64,000 nucleotides of DNA. Source: an uncultured bacterium (GTDB lineage: Bacteria > Hydrogenedentota > Hydrogenedentia > Hydrogenedentales > Hydrogenedentaceae). The translations under genes were made by a program, and so were the position numbers. Positions 28,846 to 36,607 of the stretch are shown here, piece by piece. The notes under the pieces are model-generated. The model was not told the DNA's origin and made no database searches. It saw only the letters and a list, made by a program, of their open reading frames with translations. Position 1 is the first letter of the stretch, and the number at the start of each line of letters is the position of its first letter. The stretch spans positions 23,376 to 87,375 of the forward strand of contig CAKZKR010000008.1 in the NCBI GenBank assembly GCA_937124615.1, read 5' to 3'.

Positions 28846-29967
28846 GTGTCTTTTGATAAAGATGTTAAAAGGACAATTATAATACTATTCTCATTCATCA
28901 TTTTTTTTACCATCCCCTGTTTTTCTGTAGAAGATAGTCAATTCCAATCCTCGTTTGTAATGCAAAAAGGGGCTATTCTTATAAATGCGGATCCTGTTCA
29001 TCCTTCTTCATTTTACTTATTGGATACAGGTATCTCTGTGCCAATATTGAAAGAGAAAGAGGGTTTGGAAATAAAAAAACCACATAATTCGGATAATATT
29101 AAACTAAAAGACTATGAACATAATATTCCATTCGTTCCTTATTATCAGGGCAAGGTTATATTGTCCGATTTATTAGATATTTCAAAAAAATTTGGGGTAC
29201 ATATCAATGGTATTTTGCCTATATTCTATCCGGGATATGAAATTTATTTAGATTTTGGAAAAGGCAAAATTGTTTGGCAATTAATTACACACAAAAGCAA
29301 GGACCAGAAAAAAAACATTATTTGTGAGAAAATGTTCTTCTCATCTGAAAATGTAATGCCAAAAATTTCAATCATGCTTAATAACAAAATCGCTTCTGTT
29401 GCTAATGTGGATTTTGTAAGAAATGAGTCTGTAATCTTTCCTATGAGTATGGTTAATGATAAAAGACTGATAACTAATGAAAACACTTTTGCTCATTTTA
29501 AGGGTGGAAAAGTAGTTCAATATTTTCGCTTAAAGACATTACAAGTGGGAAGCCAGAAATTCAATAACCTTATTTCTGTTTCGGTTCCAGAAGAGAAAGA
29601 AATATCCTTAGGGACTTCTTTTTGGCGTCAATTTGTACTTAAGATAAATTATGAGGAAGCATCAATATGTTTTTTAAAAACCAATATTTCTGATGAACGG
29701 GAATGGGCGGGAGTTGGTATATTACCCGATTGCTTGAATGAAGAAGGGTGGTTAATCGGAGTAATCGAAAATTCTTCCGCATGGTCTTATAATTTGAGAG
29801 GAGGAGAAACTCTTATAAAAATCGATGAATGTGAGATTAAATCATTAGATATAGACCAAATTATTCGTTTACTAAATCCTCCCCAGGGTACGGAGATAAC
29901 ATGTAAAGTGATAGACTTTACAAGAAAAATAAGAGAGTTAAAGTTAAAATCTCAAAGAATAATTTAA
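28846..29967 (+). CDS. Exported aspartyl-protease-like protein with a C-terminal PDZ domain
   Basis: A signal peptide (about 1-27) is followed by a retropepsin-like segment with the aspartyl motif DTG at 60-62 (FYLLDTGISVPIL). A second half-domain lies near 190-250. The last 90 residues form a PDZ domain (GVGILPDCLNEEGWLIGVI, AWSYNLRGGETLIKIDE, LLNPPQGTEITCKV). Bacterial retropepsin-PDZ proteins are presumed periplasmic peptidases. The start is GTG, 3 bases after the upstream stop. No second DTG is visible, so if active it would have to dimerise like viral retropepsins. Confidence 0.65.
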   Translation: MSFDKDVKRTIIILFSFIIFFTIPCFSVEDSQFQSSFVMQKGAILINADPVHPSSFYLLDTGISVPILKEKEGLEIKKPHNSDNIKLKDYEHNIPFVPYYQGKVILSDLLDISKKFGVHINGILPIFYPGYEIYLDFGKGKIVWQLITHKSKDQKKNIICEKMFFSSENVMPKISIMLNNKIASVANVDFVRNESVIFPMSMVNDKRLITNENTFAHFKGGKVVQYFRLKTLQVGSQKFNNLISVSVPEEKEISLGTSFWRQFVLKINYEEASICFLKTNISDEREWAGVGILPDCLNEEGWLIGVIENSSAWSYNLRGGETLIKIDECEIKSLDIDQIIRLLNPPQGTEITCKVIDFTRKIRELKLKSQRII

Positions 29968-30005
29968 ATCATAATTGTTATTACTGATCGGGCTTTAAAA
30001 TAACT

Positions 30006-30035
30006 GAGGTGCCGGTAGGGGGCGACCGACACCTC
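30006..30035 (-). terminator. Terminal hairpin of the candidate ncRNA
   Basis: GAGGTG (30006-30011) pairs with CACCTC (30030-30035), and CGGT (30013-30016) with ACCG (30025-30028). Downstream on the minus strand comes AGTTATTTT. The T-run is interrupted, so this is a moderate terminator. It could also end transcription of the plus-strand PDZ gene. Confidence 0.55.
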
Positions 30036-30281
30036 TATAAGTTTTAACTCTGAGGGGTATCAGAGTCAAAGAGGTAGCAGAGCTGGGAGAAGCGGAAGAG
30101 AGGATTCCCGGCCGGGGTAAACCGGGATATCAGTTATTCCGGAGAGAGAGATATGCACTGCAGTGGTAATGGGAGGACAACCACTGGCAGCTATTTTATG
30201 TGCTTCGCTATGTGTTGGATTCAATTGGACCTTGATGTGTAGTAGTAGCATAGGGAACACATTCGCAGCTCTGCTACCAAC
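30006..30281 (-). ncRNA. Candidate structured non-coding RNA of unknown class
   Basis: About 49% GC (counted over 30001-30300) in an otherwise very AT-rich 600-base gap with no credible reading frame. On the minus strand the predicted transcript begins about 3 bases before GGTAGCAGAGCTG (30278-30266). That segment pairs perfectly over 13 bp with 30085-30073, enclosing about 180 bases with further hairpins: AGTGGT/ACCACT near 30162-30185, TCCCGG/CCGGGA near 30105-30126, and ATGTGTT/AACACAT near 30210-30262. Outside the closing stem come a 7-bp hairpin (30047-30066) and a terminal hairpin. I checked for RNase P, tmRNA and SRP core motifs on both strands and saw none; a divergent 6S RNA is not excluded. 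Confidence 0.65.
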
Positions 30282-30287
30282 AGAAAC

Positions 30288-30316
30288 AGTATATCATACA
30301 TGAGATATAATTGCAA
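30288..30316 (-). promoter_or_regulatory. Likely sigma-70 promoter of the candidate ncRNA
   Basis: On the minus strand, TTGCAA (30316-30311) and TATACT (30293-30288) are separated by exactly 17 bases. The implied start is near 30281, three bases before the RNA's 13-bp closing stem. The coincidence of promoter, stem and terminal hairpin is what makes the minus strand the preferred orientation. Confidence 0.55.
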
Positions 30317-30568
30317 ATTTACATTATAAATATTAATTATTATATAGGAGTAAATATAGCATTTAAAATTAATATTATCAGATACTTATAAGTGCAAAAA
30401 AAAATAGATAATAAAAAATAAGGAATCGTTTGTGTTTAAATAAAAAAAGTGAACAAAAAAAATAAAGATAATTGTTATTTAAATAACAAATAATATAAAG
30501 TTTTTAATGTATTTGAAATATTTTGAAATATATTAAATTAAAAAAAGATTTAATCAGGAAAGAACATA
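30317..30568. other. Extremely AT-rich non-coding stretch
   Basis: About 250 bases consisting almost entirely of A and T with long A-runs, and no plausible gene. It lies between the ncRNA promoter and the end of the PPK2 gene. It may be an upstream AT-rich activating or curved region for the ncRNA promoter, or simply a neutral gap. Confidence 0.5.
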
Positions 30569-32038
30569 TTATTTTTTGGAGTTCAAGTATTTTTTTATAG
30601 TCTTGATTACGATTAACAATACTTTGAGTCGTGCAAAAAGTTTATCGTTACCTTCAACAATAGTCCATGGGGCATATATTGTAGATGTCCGGTCAATCAT
30701 ATCAGATAATGCTTCTTCATATTCCTTCCATTTTTCTCTATTTCGCCAATCTTCTTCCGTTATTTTCCACTTCTTATTAGGATTTGATTGTCGTTCTTCA
30801 AATCTTCTTAATTGTTCTTCGGGTGAAATATGCATCCAGAATTTGATAATAATGGCACCCCATTTGGCTAATTGCATTTCAAATTCATTTATTTCACTAT
30901 ATCCACGCATCCAATCCTGTGGTTTGGCAAAACCTTCAATTCTTTCAACTAAAACTCTTCCATACCAGGAACGGTCGTAGATGGTAAAATGTCCCGCTTT
31001 GGGTAATGCTCTCCAGAATCGCCATAGATGATGATGTCTTTTTTCTTCCCCCTGTGGAGCTCCTATTGGAATCACTTCATATCCCCTGGGGTCTAATTCA
31101 CTTACTAATCTTTTTATTGCACCTCCTTTTCCCCCTGCATCCCAACCTTCAAAAATGATTACAACAGGTATTCGTTCCTTAAAACATATTGATTGAAGTT
31201 TTCGCAGTTCCTTTTGTAATTTTGGAAGTATTTCATTATAGTTTTCATGAGATACCGATTGAGTTAAGTTTATATCTTTTAGAGGGTCTGTTTCTCGGGA
31301 TGCCAATGTATATGAGGGAATGTTTAAACCATTTTTTATGATATTCTTCCAACAAGATAAAAGGATTTTTCCGGCCTCAGAGATGCAATATCGATCATCT
31401 GTTGCTGGAATAACATACCAGGGGGCTATATCTTTATTTGTTTCCTTTAAAATAAAATTTATAATTTTATAAAGGTCTTCATACTCTTTAAGCAGTTCTT
31501 TATTTTTCCCTTTTGCACGCCATTGAAAGGCAGGGTCTTTTGATAACTTTTCAAATCTTTTTTTCTGCTCTTTTTTGGATATATGCAAAAATATTTTTAT
31601 AAGTAAATTTCCATCTTCAACAAGATGCCTTTCAAAAGTTAAAATCTCTTCCAGTTCAGAACGAATTTTATTTGTGCCCCAGCCTTCTTTTTGGGCTTCT
31701 AATACAATTGGCCAGTACCAACTGTGATTGAAAAATGCAATATCTCCATACCCCGGCAATTTATTCCAGAATCGCCAGAGATAAGGATGTAATTTTTCCT
31801 CTCTTGTCGATTTTGTTATATTGTGTACCCAGTACCCCCTTGGATCTAGATTTAACAACAAATGATTTAACAAAGTACCTTTTCCAGCAGTGTCCCATCC
31901 TTCTATTAAGATAATGGATGGTATCCCTTTTTGTCTTAGTTCTCTCTGAATTGCTCCAAAGGATGATTCCATTTGTTGTGTGATTTCTTTAAAATCCTCT
32001 TTGGATAATTTAACATCGAGATTTACTTTGTCCAACAT
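30569..32038 (-). CDS. Polyphosphate kinase 2 family, tandem-domain (class II, AMP phosphotransferase type)
   Basis: Two PPK2 domains are fused in 489 aa. The second has an intact Walker A (FEGWDAGGKGGAIKRL) and the DRSWYGRVLVERIEGF block. The first keeps IEGWDTAGKGTLLNHLL, but its DRSWY counterpart reads NHSWYWPIV. Tandem PPK2 proteins of this length (class II) mainly transfer phosphate from polyphosphate to AMP, with the C-terminal domain catalytic. The cell may use it to recover ADP from polyphosphate. No ppk1 or ppx gene is nearby. Confidence 0.9.
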   Translation of the reverse strand: MLDKVNLDVKLSKEDFKEITQQMESSFGAIQRELRQKGIPSIILIEGWDTAGKGTLLNHLLLNLDPRGYWVHNITKSTREEKLHPYLWRFWNKLPGYGDIAFFNHSWYWPIVLEAQKEGWGTNKIRSELEEILTFERHLVEDGNLLIKIFLHISKKEQKKRFEKLSKDPAFQWRAKGKNKELLKEYEDLYKIINFILKETNKDIAPWYVIPATDDRYCISEAGKILLSCWKNIIKNGLNIPSYTLASRETDPLKDINLTQSVSHENYNEILPKLQKELRKLQSICFKERIPVVIIFEGWDAGGKGGAIKRLVSELDPRGYEVIPIGAPQGEEKRHHHLWRFWRALPKAGHFTIYDRSWYGRVLVERIEGFAKPQDWMRGYSEINEFEMQLAKWGAIIIKFWMHISPEEQLRRFEERQSNPNKKWKITEEDWRNREKWKEYEEALSDMIDRTSTIYAPWTIVEGNDKLFARLKVLLIVIKTIKKYLNSKK

Positions 32039-32072
32039 AATAGGCCTTCCTTATTACAATTGAAAAATCTAA

Positions 32073-33821
32073 CTAATATTTTACGATATTTTTAGGGAGA
32101 GATTTCCCTTTTGGATCTGTTATTCGTAGTGTATAACCCCAGAACCGTTTATTATTTGTAATCTTCATCAATATACTATATGATTCCCTTTCAAAATTTA
32201 TTGGGACTACTGTTTTGTCAGGAACTATGGAAGATTCCCCAAAATATTCAAAGATTAAGTCTTTTGAATTCTCTTTAATCAACCATACCTTGACGGCATC
32301 ATTATAGCCAAATCGTATCTGGGCTGTAATGGGTTGTAGAACCTCTATAGAGCATAATGCATAAGCGCAAGTCTCTTCTTGCTGTCCTAAAATCTTATTA
32401 AGGTCCATAGATAATTTATCATCTTCTATTGATAAGGGTTTCCAGTCCACCTTATTTATGTCTACTTCAGGAGGAAATTCTTTATCATATGTTTCTTTAA
32501 AGCCTCCATCGCTATAAGGTCCTGCAATATTCCATTTTGTTATTGGACTAAATAACTCACAAAAGGATACTTTTTCTCCCCACAAATGTTTCTTTCCTAA
32601 TTCCCAGAAGTAATTATAAGAAAATTCATAATTATCAAGCGGGACTGTCTGAAAACGGGGGTTATCATCAGGACCTACAGGAAACAGAATATAGGTAAAA
32701 CCTGTTTTCTGTTTTAGTAGTTCAAAATCTCTTTTTCGTAATAGTTCAATTTTTTCTTTGAAAGAAGGGTCAAAAATTGGTTCTTTCCTTTTTAATATAT
32801 CTACATAGTTTTGTAAAGGTTCTTCTCCATCAAACAACTCTGCCTGGCGCCCCAGTAATTGTTCATAACAATTGTGACTATAAATCCAGTGGTATTTTGG
32901 AGAAGTAGAGATATGAAGTCCATATATTTTTTTCAATTCTTTTGTTGTAAATCCTGCCTTGTGTCCCGTATCGTAATCAAAACCAAAGGGCCATATTCCA
33001 GGGGCAATAGAACATTTTTCCTTCCAATATTTCTTGGCCTTTGGTGATAAGTATGTCAGGAAAATTAGATCTATTCCTGAAATATATGTTAAAACTTCGT
33101 CGGGATTTTTTAGACGGTATGTGTGTTCAATACAATAGTGAAAACCTCCTGACGCATTTTTCTTTGCTAGTTCCTCTACCCATGTTAAATGAATAATGAG
33201 ACCAAGATGAGCACCCTGTTCCGGAAAGGTTAAAAATATCATATCAGGAAATACTTTGTATATTGTGTTAATTAAATCAGCACTTCTTTTTCGCACTTTA
33301 TTTACAAGGTCTTTTCGGGTGTAGGTATCGTATTTATATCCTTCCCAGTTAAAATTATACTGTTCACCAATGTATTCTATGTCTATAGCAAAACCTGTAC
33401 AACCTGTTTCTTTCGCAAAAATTCCAAATTGTCGAAAGTTATGCAGGACATTCTCCCACTGAATATCACTGAACCAGTCCAGATTATGGTCGAATGAAAT
33501 TTTTAGAAAAGTTTCCATACCTAATTTTTTACAAATTGTATTGGCCTCAAGCGACTTTTTAAAATTATCGTCATCCTTTCCGATTGTCCATGGTTTCTTA
33601 TCATTTGCCCAGATATTATCGCTCCACTCTCGGGCTATGTAATCAAGAAAAAAGGCATTAACTCCATGTTCTTTCCATAACTCCGCATCTTTTATAATTT
33701 GGTCGGGGGAAGCTGAAAACAAAATTGTTTGAGGAGGTTGTAAAGCCGTTGAATTATTATTAGGTGAGGAAAATGATAAATTCTGAATAGTAATAATTAA
33801 TAGTAAATGTAAAATGTTCAT
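32073..33821 (-). CDS. Exported putative glycosidase-like protein
   Basis: I do not recognise a named family. From ATG 33821 (AAGGA seven bases upstream) there is a signal peptide (MNILHLLLIITIQNLSFS). Then comes a region with TIM-barrel character: DAELWKEHGVNAFFLDYIA, LGMETFLKISFDHNLDWF, and GCTGFAIDIEYIGEQYNF, whose acidic DIE could be catalytic. The C-terminal about 130 residues look like a carbohydrate-binding beta-sandwich. It may be a secreted glycoside hydrolase. The frame is open upstream to 33884, but that part lacks a ribosome site. Confidence 0.6.
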   Translation of the reverse strand: MNILHLLLIITIQNLSFSSPNNNSTALQPPQTILFSASPDQIIKDAELWKEHGVNAFFLDYIAREWSDNIWANDKKPWTIGKDDDNFKKSLEANTICKKLGMETFLKISFDHNLDWFSDIQWENVLHNFRQFGIFAKETGCTGFAIDIEYIGEQYNFNWEGYKYDTYTRKDLVNKVRKRSADLINTIYKVFPDMIFLTFPEQGAHLGLIIHLTWVEELAKKNASGGFHYCIEHTYRLKNPDEVLTYISGIDLIFLTYLSPKAKKYWKEKCSIAPGIWPFGFDYDTGHKAGFTTKELKKIYGLHISTSPKYHWIYSHNCYEQLLGRQAELFDGEEPLQNYVDILKRKEPIFDPSFKEKIELLRKRDFELLKQKTGFTYILFPVGPDDNPRFQTVPLDNYEFSYNYFWELGKKHLWGEKVSFCELFSPITKWNIAGPYSDGGFKETYDKEFPPEVDINKVDWKPLSIEDDKLSMDLNKILGQQEETCAYALCSIEVLQPITAQIRFGYNDAVKVWLIKENSKDLIFEYFGESSIVPDKTVVPINFERESYSILMKITNNKRFWGYTLRITDPKGKSLPKNIVKY

Positions 33822-34030
33822 GCTATATTCCTTAGTTTTTATGTATTTTACAATTTTGTGAAATTGAAAAAAAAATTTAAACATAAATGTAGTATTTTTT
33901 AATAATTAAATATTATAAATCTACCTTTTTGATTATATAGTAAGATATGAATTATAATAGTTTGATATATAACAAATATGTATTTTTTTATTCTAATTAA
34001 GTGATATATTTTTAATATTAAGGTTAAAGA

Positions 34031-35611
34031 ATGACAGTAATGAAAGAAAAAAGCGACAGAGCAATTGAGGAATTAAAACTCCTTCTAGAAATAAGTGAAA
34101 TATTAGACCGTAGTTATGACCTCCGAGAAGAACTCTACCCTGTATTAAGGGCTATTTCAAATCATACAGGAATGTTAAGAGGGACGATTACCTTACTTGA
34201 CAAAGATCGGGGTGAATTAAGAATAGAAGCGGCCTATGGACTTTCTGGTGAGGAGTTAGAAAGAGGAGTTTATAAAGTGGGGGAGGGAATTATTGGAAAA
34301 GTGGCACAAATGGGGAGGCCTATGGTTATCCCTAAAATATCAGCGGAACCTATGTTCTTGAACAAAACAGGTTCTAGAAAAAACCTGCAAAAAGAAGAAA
34401 TCTCTTATATCTGTGTACCTATAAAAATTGAGAATTTGGTTTTGGGAACACTAAGTGCAGATAGAATATATTCCAACGATATATCTTTAGATGAAGATTT
34501 ACGCGTCCTGACAATTATTGCTTCAATGATTGCTCGTGCAGTACGGTTAAGATTAAGGAATGAACAAGAAAGGAAGGCGTTGCTTCTTGAAAACGCCCGA
34601 CTTCAAGAAGAGTTAAGAAAAAGATTTCATCCTTCCAATATGATTGGGAGTTCCGGGGTTATGCAAAAAGTATATGACTTAATACAACAGGTATCTATGA
34701 CGGAGGCCACAGTACTTATTCGTGGAGAAAGTGGAACAGGTAAAGAATTAGTAGCACATGCAATTCATTTTAATAGTCATCGAGCATCGGGACCTTTTAT
34801 AAAAGTAAACTGTGCCGCCTTACCAGAATCTGTGGTCGAAAGTGAATTGTTCGGACATGAGAAAGGGGCCTTTACTGGAGCGTATCAGCAAAGAAAAGGT
34901 AGATTTGAGATGGCACATGGTGGAACTATTTTCTTAGATGAAATCGGTGATTTGCCATTGTCCATCCAAGCCAAATTACTTCGTGTATTGCAAGATAAAA
35001 CTTTTGAGCGCGTTGGTGGCAGTGAAACTATTCGAGTTAATGTCCGTGTAATTACTGCAACGAATCGTGATTTAGAAAAATTATTTAAGGAGGGAAAGTT
35101 CCGAGAGGATTTATATTATCGATTAAATGTTTTTCCAATTTTTATACCCCCATTAAGAGAAAGAAAAACAGATATTTTGGAATTGGCAAATCATTTTGTC
35201 GAAAAATACAGTCGTGAAAACAACAAATATGTCCGTCGAATTTCTACGCCTGCTATTGATATGTTAGTGAGTTATCACTGGCCCGGAAATGTTCGTGAAT
35301 TAGAGAATATTATTGAACGAGCAGTAATTTTAACCACCGATGATGTTATTCATGGACACTATCTACCACCGACATTACAGACAGCCGAAGCATCGAACAC
35401 AATAATGAAAGGAAAGTTAGAGGAGACATTGGATCGTGTGGAAAGAGAGATGATTATAGAGTCCTTAAAAAATGCGAGAGGGAATAAAGCAAAGGCGGCA
35501 CGAGAATTGGGTATTACGGAACGAATTATGGGTTTAAGGGTTCAAAAACTTGGAATTGACCCAAAACAATATAAACCACAAAGAACAAGTCGTTCTTTAA
35601 AGATACAATAA
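34031..35611 (+). CDS. Sigma-54-dependent activator with GAF sensor (NifA-like)
   Basis: Domains are an N-terminal GAF (about 20-175), an AAA+ sigma-54 activator domain (about 200-430) and a Fis-type helix-turn-helix (about 480-515; [20 protein letters not shown]). Walker A is GESGTGKE at 232-239, the sigma-54 contact loop is GAFTGA at 279-284, and [20 protein letters not shown] is Walker B. There is no receiver domain, so it probably responds to a small molecule through GAF rather than to a kinase. It stands 14 bases upstream of hslV and may share its transcript. Its targets are unknown. Confidence 0.93.
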   Translation: MTVMKEKSDRAIEELKLLLEISEILDRSYDLREELYPVLRAISNHTGMLRGTITLLDKDRGELRIEAAYGLSGEELERGVYKVGEGIIGKVAQMGRPMVIPKISAEPMFLNKTGSRKNLQKEEISYICVPIKIENLVLGTLSADRIYSNDISLDEDLRVLTIIASMIARAVRLRLRNEQERKALLLENARLQEELRKRFHPSNMIGSSGVMQKVYDLIQQVSMTEATVLIRGESGTGKELVAHAIHFNSHRASGPFIKVNCAALPESVVESELFGHEKGAFTGAYQQRKGRFEMAHGGTIFLDEIGDLPLSIQAKLLRVLQDKTFERVGGSETIRVNVRVITATNRDLEKLFKEGKFREDLYYRLNVFPIFIPPLRERKTDILELANHFVEKYSRENNKYVRRISTPAIDMLVSYHWPGNVRELENIIERAVILTTDDVIHGHYLPPTLQTAEASNTIMKGKLEETLDRVEREMIIESLKNARGNKAKAARELGITERIMGLRVQKLGIDPKQYKPQRTSRSLKIQ

Positions 35612-35625
35612 ATAGGGATTTTATT

Positions 35626-36159
35626 ATGAGTGAATTTAGAGGTACAACTATTATTGCTGTTCGCAGGAATGGAACAGTTGCAATTGCGGGTGATGGGCAA
35701 GTTACCTTGGGTGACACTATTGTCAAAGGAACAGCAACAAAAATAAGAAGATTGTATGGAGGGAAAATCCTCGCTGGTTTTGCAGGCTCTGTTTCTGATG
35801 CATTTGCTCTGTTTGAAAGGTTTGAAGGAAAGTTAGAAGAGTTTCGTGGAAATCTTACTCGTTCTGCTGTTGAATTAGGAAAACTTTGGAGAACCGATAA
35901 ATATTTAAGACAATTGAATGCAATGTTAATTGTATGTAATAAGGAGGAAATATTATTAGTATCCGGAACAGGTGAGATTATAGAACCTGATGATGATATC
36001 CTTGCTATTGGTTCTGGAGCCGGTTTTGCTCTTACTGCTGGAAGGGCTCTTATGAGATATACAAATTTATCAGCAGAGGATATCGCAATGGAGTCTCTTA
36101 AGCTTGCTTCTCAAGTATGCATTTACACAAATGAGAATATTAAAGTTGAAGTATTATAA
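35626..36159 (+). CDS. hslV: ATP-dependent protease proteolytic subunit HslV
   Basis: HslV is the threonine peptidase core of the HslUV protease. The mature N-terminus TTIIAV (T7/T8) follows MSEFRG, and [22 protein letters not shown] with [10 protein letters not shown] are family hallmarks. The length of 177 aa is normal. The unfoldase subunit hslU, commonly the next gene, is not adjacent: downstream are the PAAKK microprotein and the beta-lactamase/NamZ gene. Confidence 0.95.
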   Translation: MSEFRGTTIIAVRRNGTVAIAGDGQVTLGDTIVKGTATKIRRLYGGKILAGFAGSVSDAFALFERFEGKLEEFRGNLTRSAVELGKLWRTDKYLRQLNAMLIVCNKEEILLVSGTGEIIEPDDDILAIGSGAGFALTAGRALMRYTNLSAEDIAMESLKLASQVCIYTNENIKVEVL

Positions 36160-36326
36160 TTTTTTTTTTGAAATAATTTTTCTATTATTAAATAATGACA
36201 GAAAGTAATGTTGTTGAAACCCTAATAAATTGAGGCTGAAAATAGTATTTAAATAATAATAAAAAAAAATTTGCGTTTTAAATATATTTTTGTTCATTAT
36301 CAAAATAATTACAATTGAATGGATAA

Positions 36327-36374
36327 TAAGAAGAAAGTTCAATGACCTGTAGTCGTTGAAAAATTTTCTTCTTA
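36327..36374 (+). promoter_or_regulatory. Long imperfect hairpin upstream of the PAAKK microprotein
   Basis: TAAGAAGAAA (36327-36336) pairs with TTTCTTCTTA (36365-36374). Inside, TTCAATGAC (36338-36346) pairs with GTCGTTGAA (36352-36360) with one wobble. There is no T-run on the plus strand. It ends 10 bases before the microprotein's Shine-Dalgarno (AGGAGA), so it may be a leader control or mRNA-stability element, or a processing site after hslV. Confidence 0.55.
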
Positions 36375-36398
36375 AAATAAAACAACAGGAGATACAAC

Positions 36399-36497
36399 AT
36401 GGCCGCTGCAAAGAAACCTGCTGCAAAGAAACCTGCTGCAAAGAAACCTGCTGCAAAGAAACCCGCAGCAAAAAAAGCTCCAGCAAAGAAAAAGTAG
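36399..36497 (+). CDS. PAAKK-repeat basic microprotein (histone-H1-tail-like)
   Basis: A 32-codon gene with ATG at 36399, a good AGGAGA seven bases upstream and a TAG stop at 36495. The product is only Met, Ala, Lys and Pro, built from KKPAA units (MAAAKKPAAKKPAAKK... ending APAKKK). This composition is found in the C-terminal tails of bacterial histone-H1-like and HU-like proteins, where it binds DNA or RNA without a fold. Here it stands alone as a complete gene, with a leader hairpin and a strong terminator. A nucleoid- or RNA-binding peptide is the simplest guess; antimicrobial or buffering roles are possible. Confidence 0.75.
   Translation: MAAAKKPAAKKPAAKKPAAKKPAAKKAPAKKK
36405..36464 (+). 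repeat. Four 15-bp tandem repeats inside the microprotein gene
   Basis: GCTGCAAAGAAACCT occurs three times in succession (36405-36449) and a fourth time with one change at the end (CCC). The unit is five codons (AAKKP), so slippage would change the protein length by whole repeats without a frameshift. Confidence 0.95.
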
Positions 36498-36542
36498 TTA
36501 GCAAAATGTGATGGTACAAACATCACAGGAAAGTTTCTCCAC

Positions 36543-36583
36543 TGGCCTACAATTAGAAAATAATTGTAGGCCACATTTCTTTC
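36543..36583 (+). terminator. Rho-independent terminator after the PAAKK microprotein
   Basis: A perfect 13-bp stem (TGGCCTACAATTA at 36543-36555 with TAATTGTAGGCCA at 36561-36573) with a GAAAA loop is followed by CATTTCTTTC. It separates the microprotein from the beta-lactamase/NamZ gene. Confidence 0.85.
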
Positions 36584-36607
36584 AAAGCAATAAAGAAAAT
36601 AATTTAT

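Noticed and set aside
30066..30260. Short minus-strand open frame in the ncRNA region
   Set aside because: No ribosome site and no recognisable protein pattern; the base-pairing structure explains the GC-rich segment better.
30006..30281. RNase P RNA, tmRNA, SRP RNA, lysine or cobalamin riboswitch as the identity of the structured RNA
   Set aside because: Their conserved cores (such as GAAAGTCC/ACAGAA, GGTTCGAATCC-type arm, GGTCAGGTCC, CCACTGT/GGAGACC) are not present on either strand, and no riboswitch target gene lies downstream. A divergent 6S RNA could not be excluded.
36405..36464. CRISPR-like or VNTR non-coding repeat
   Set aside because: The 15-bp units are contiguous, codon-phased and within a small gene, without spacers.
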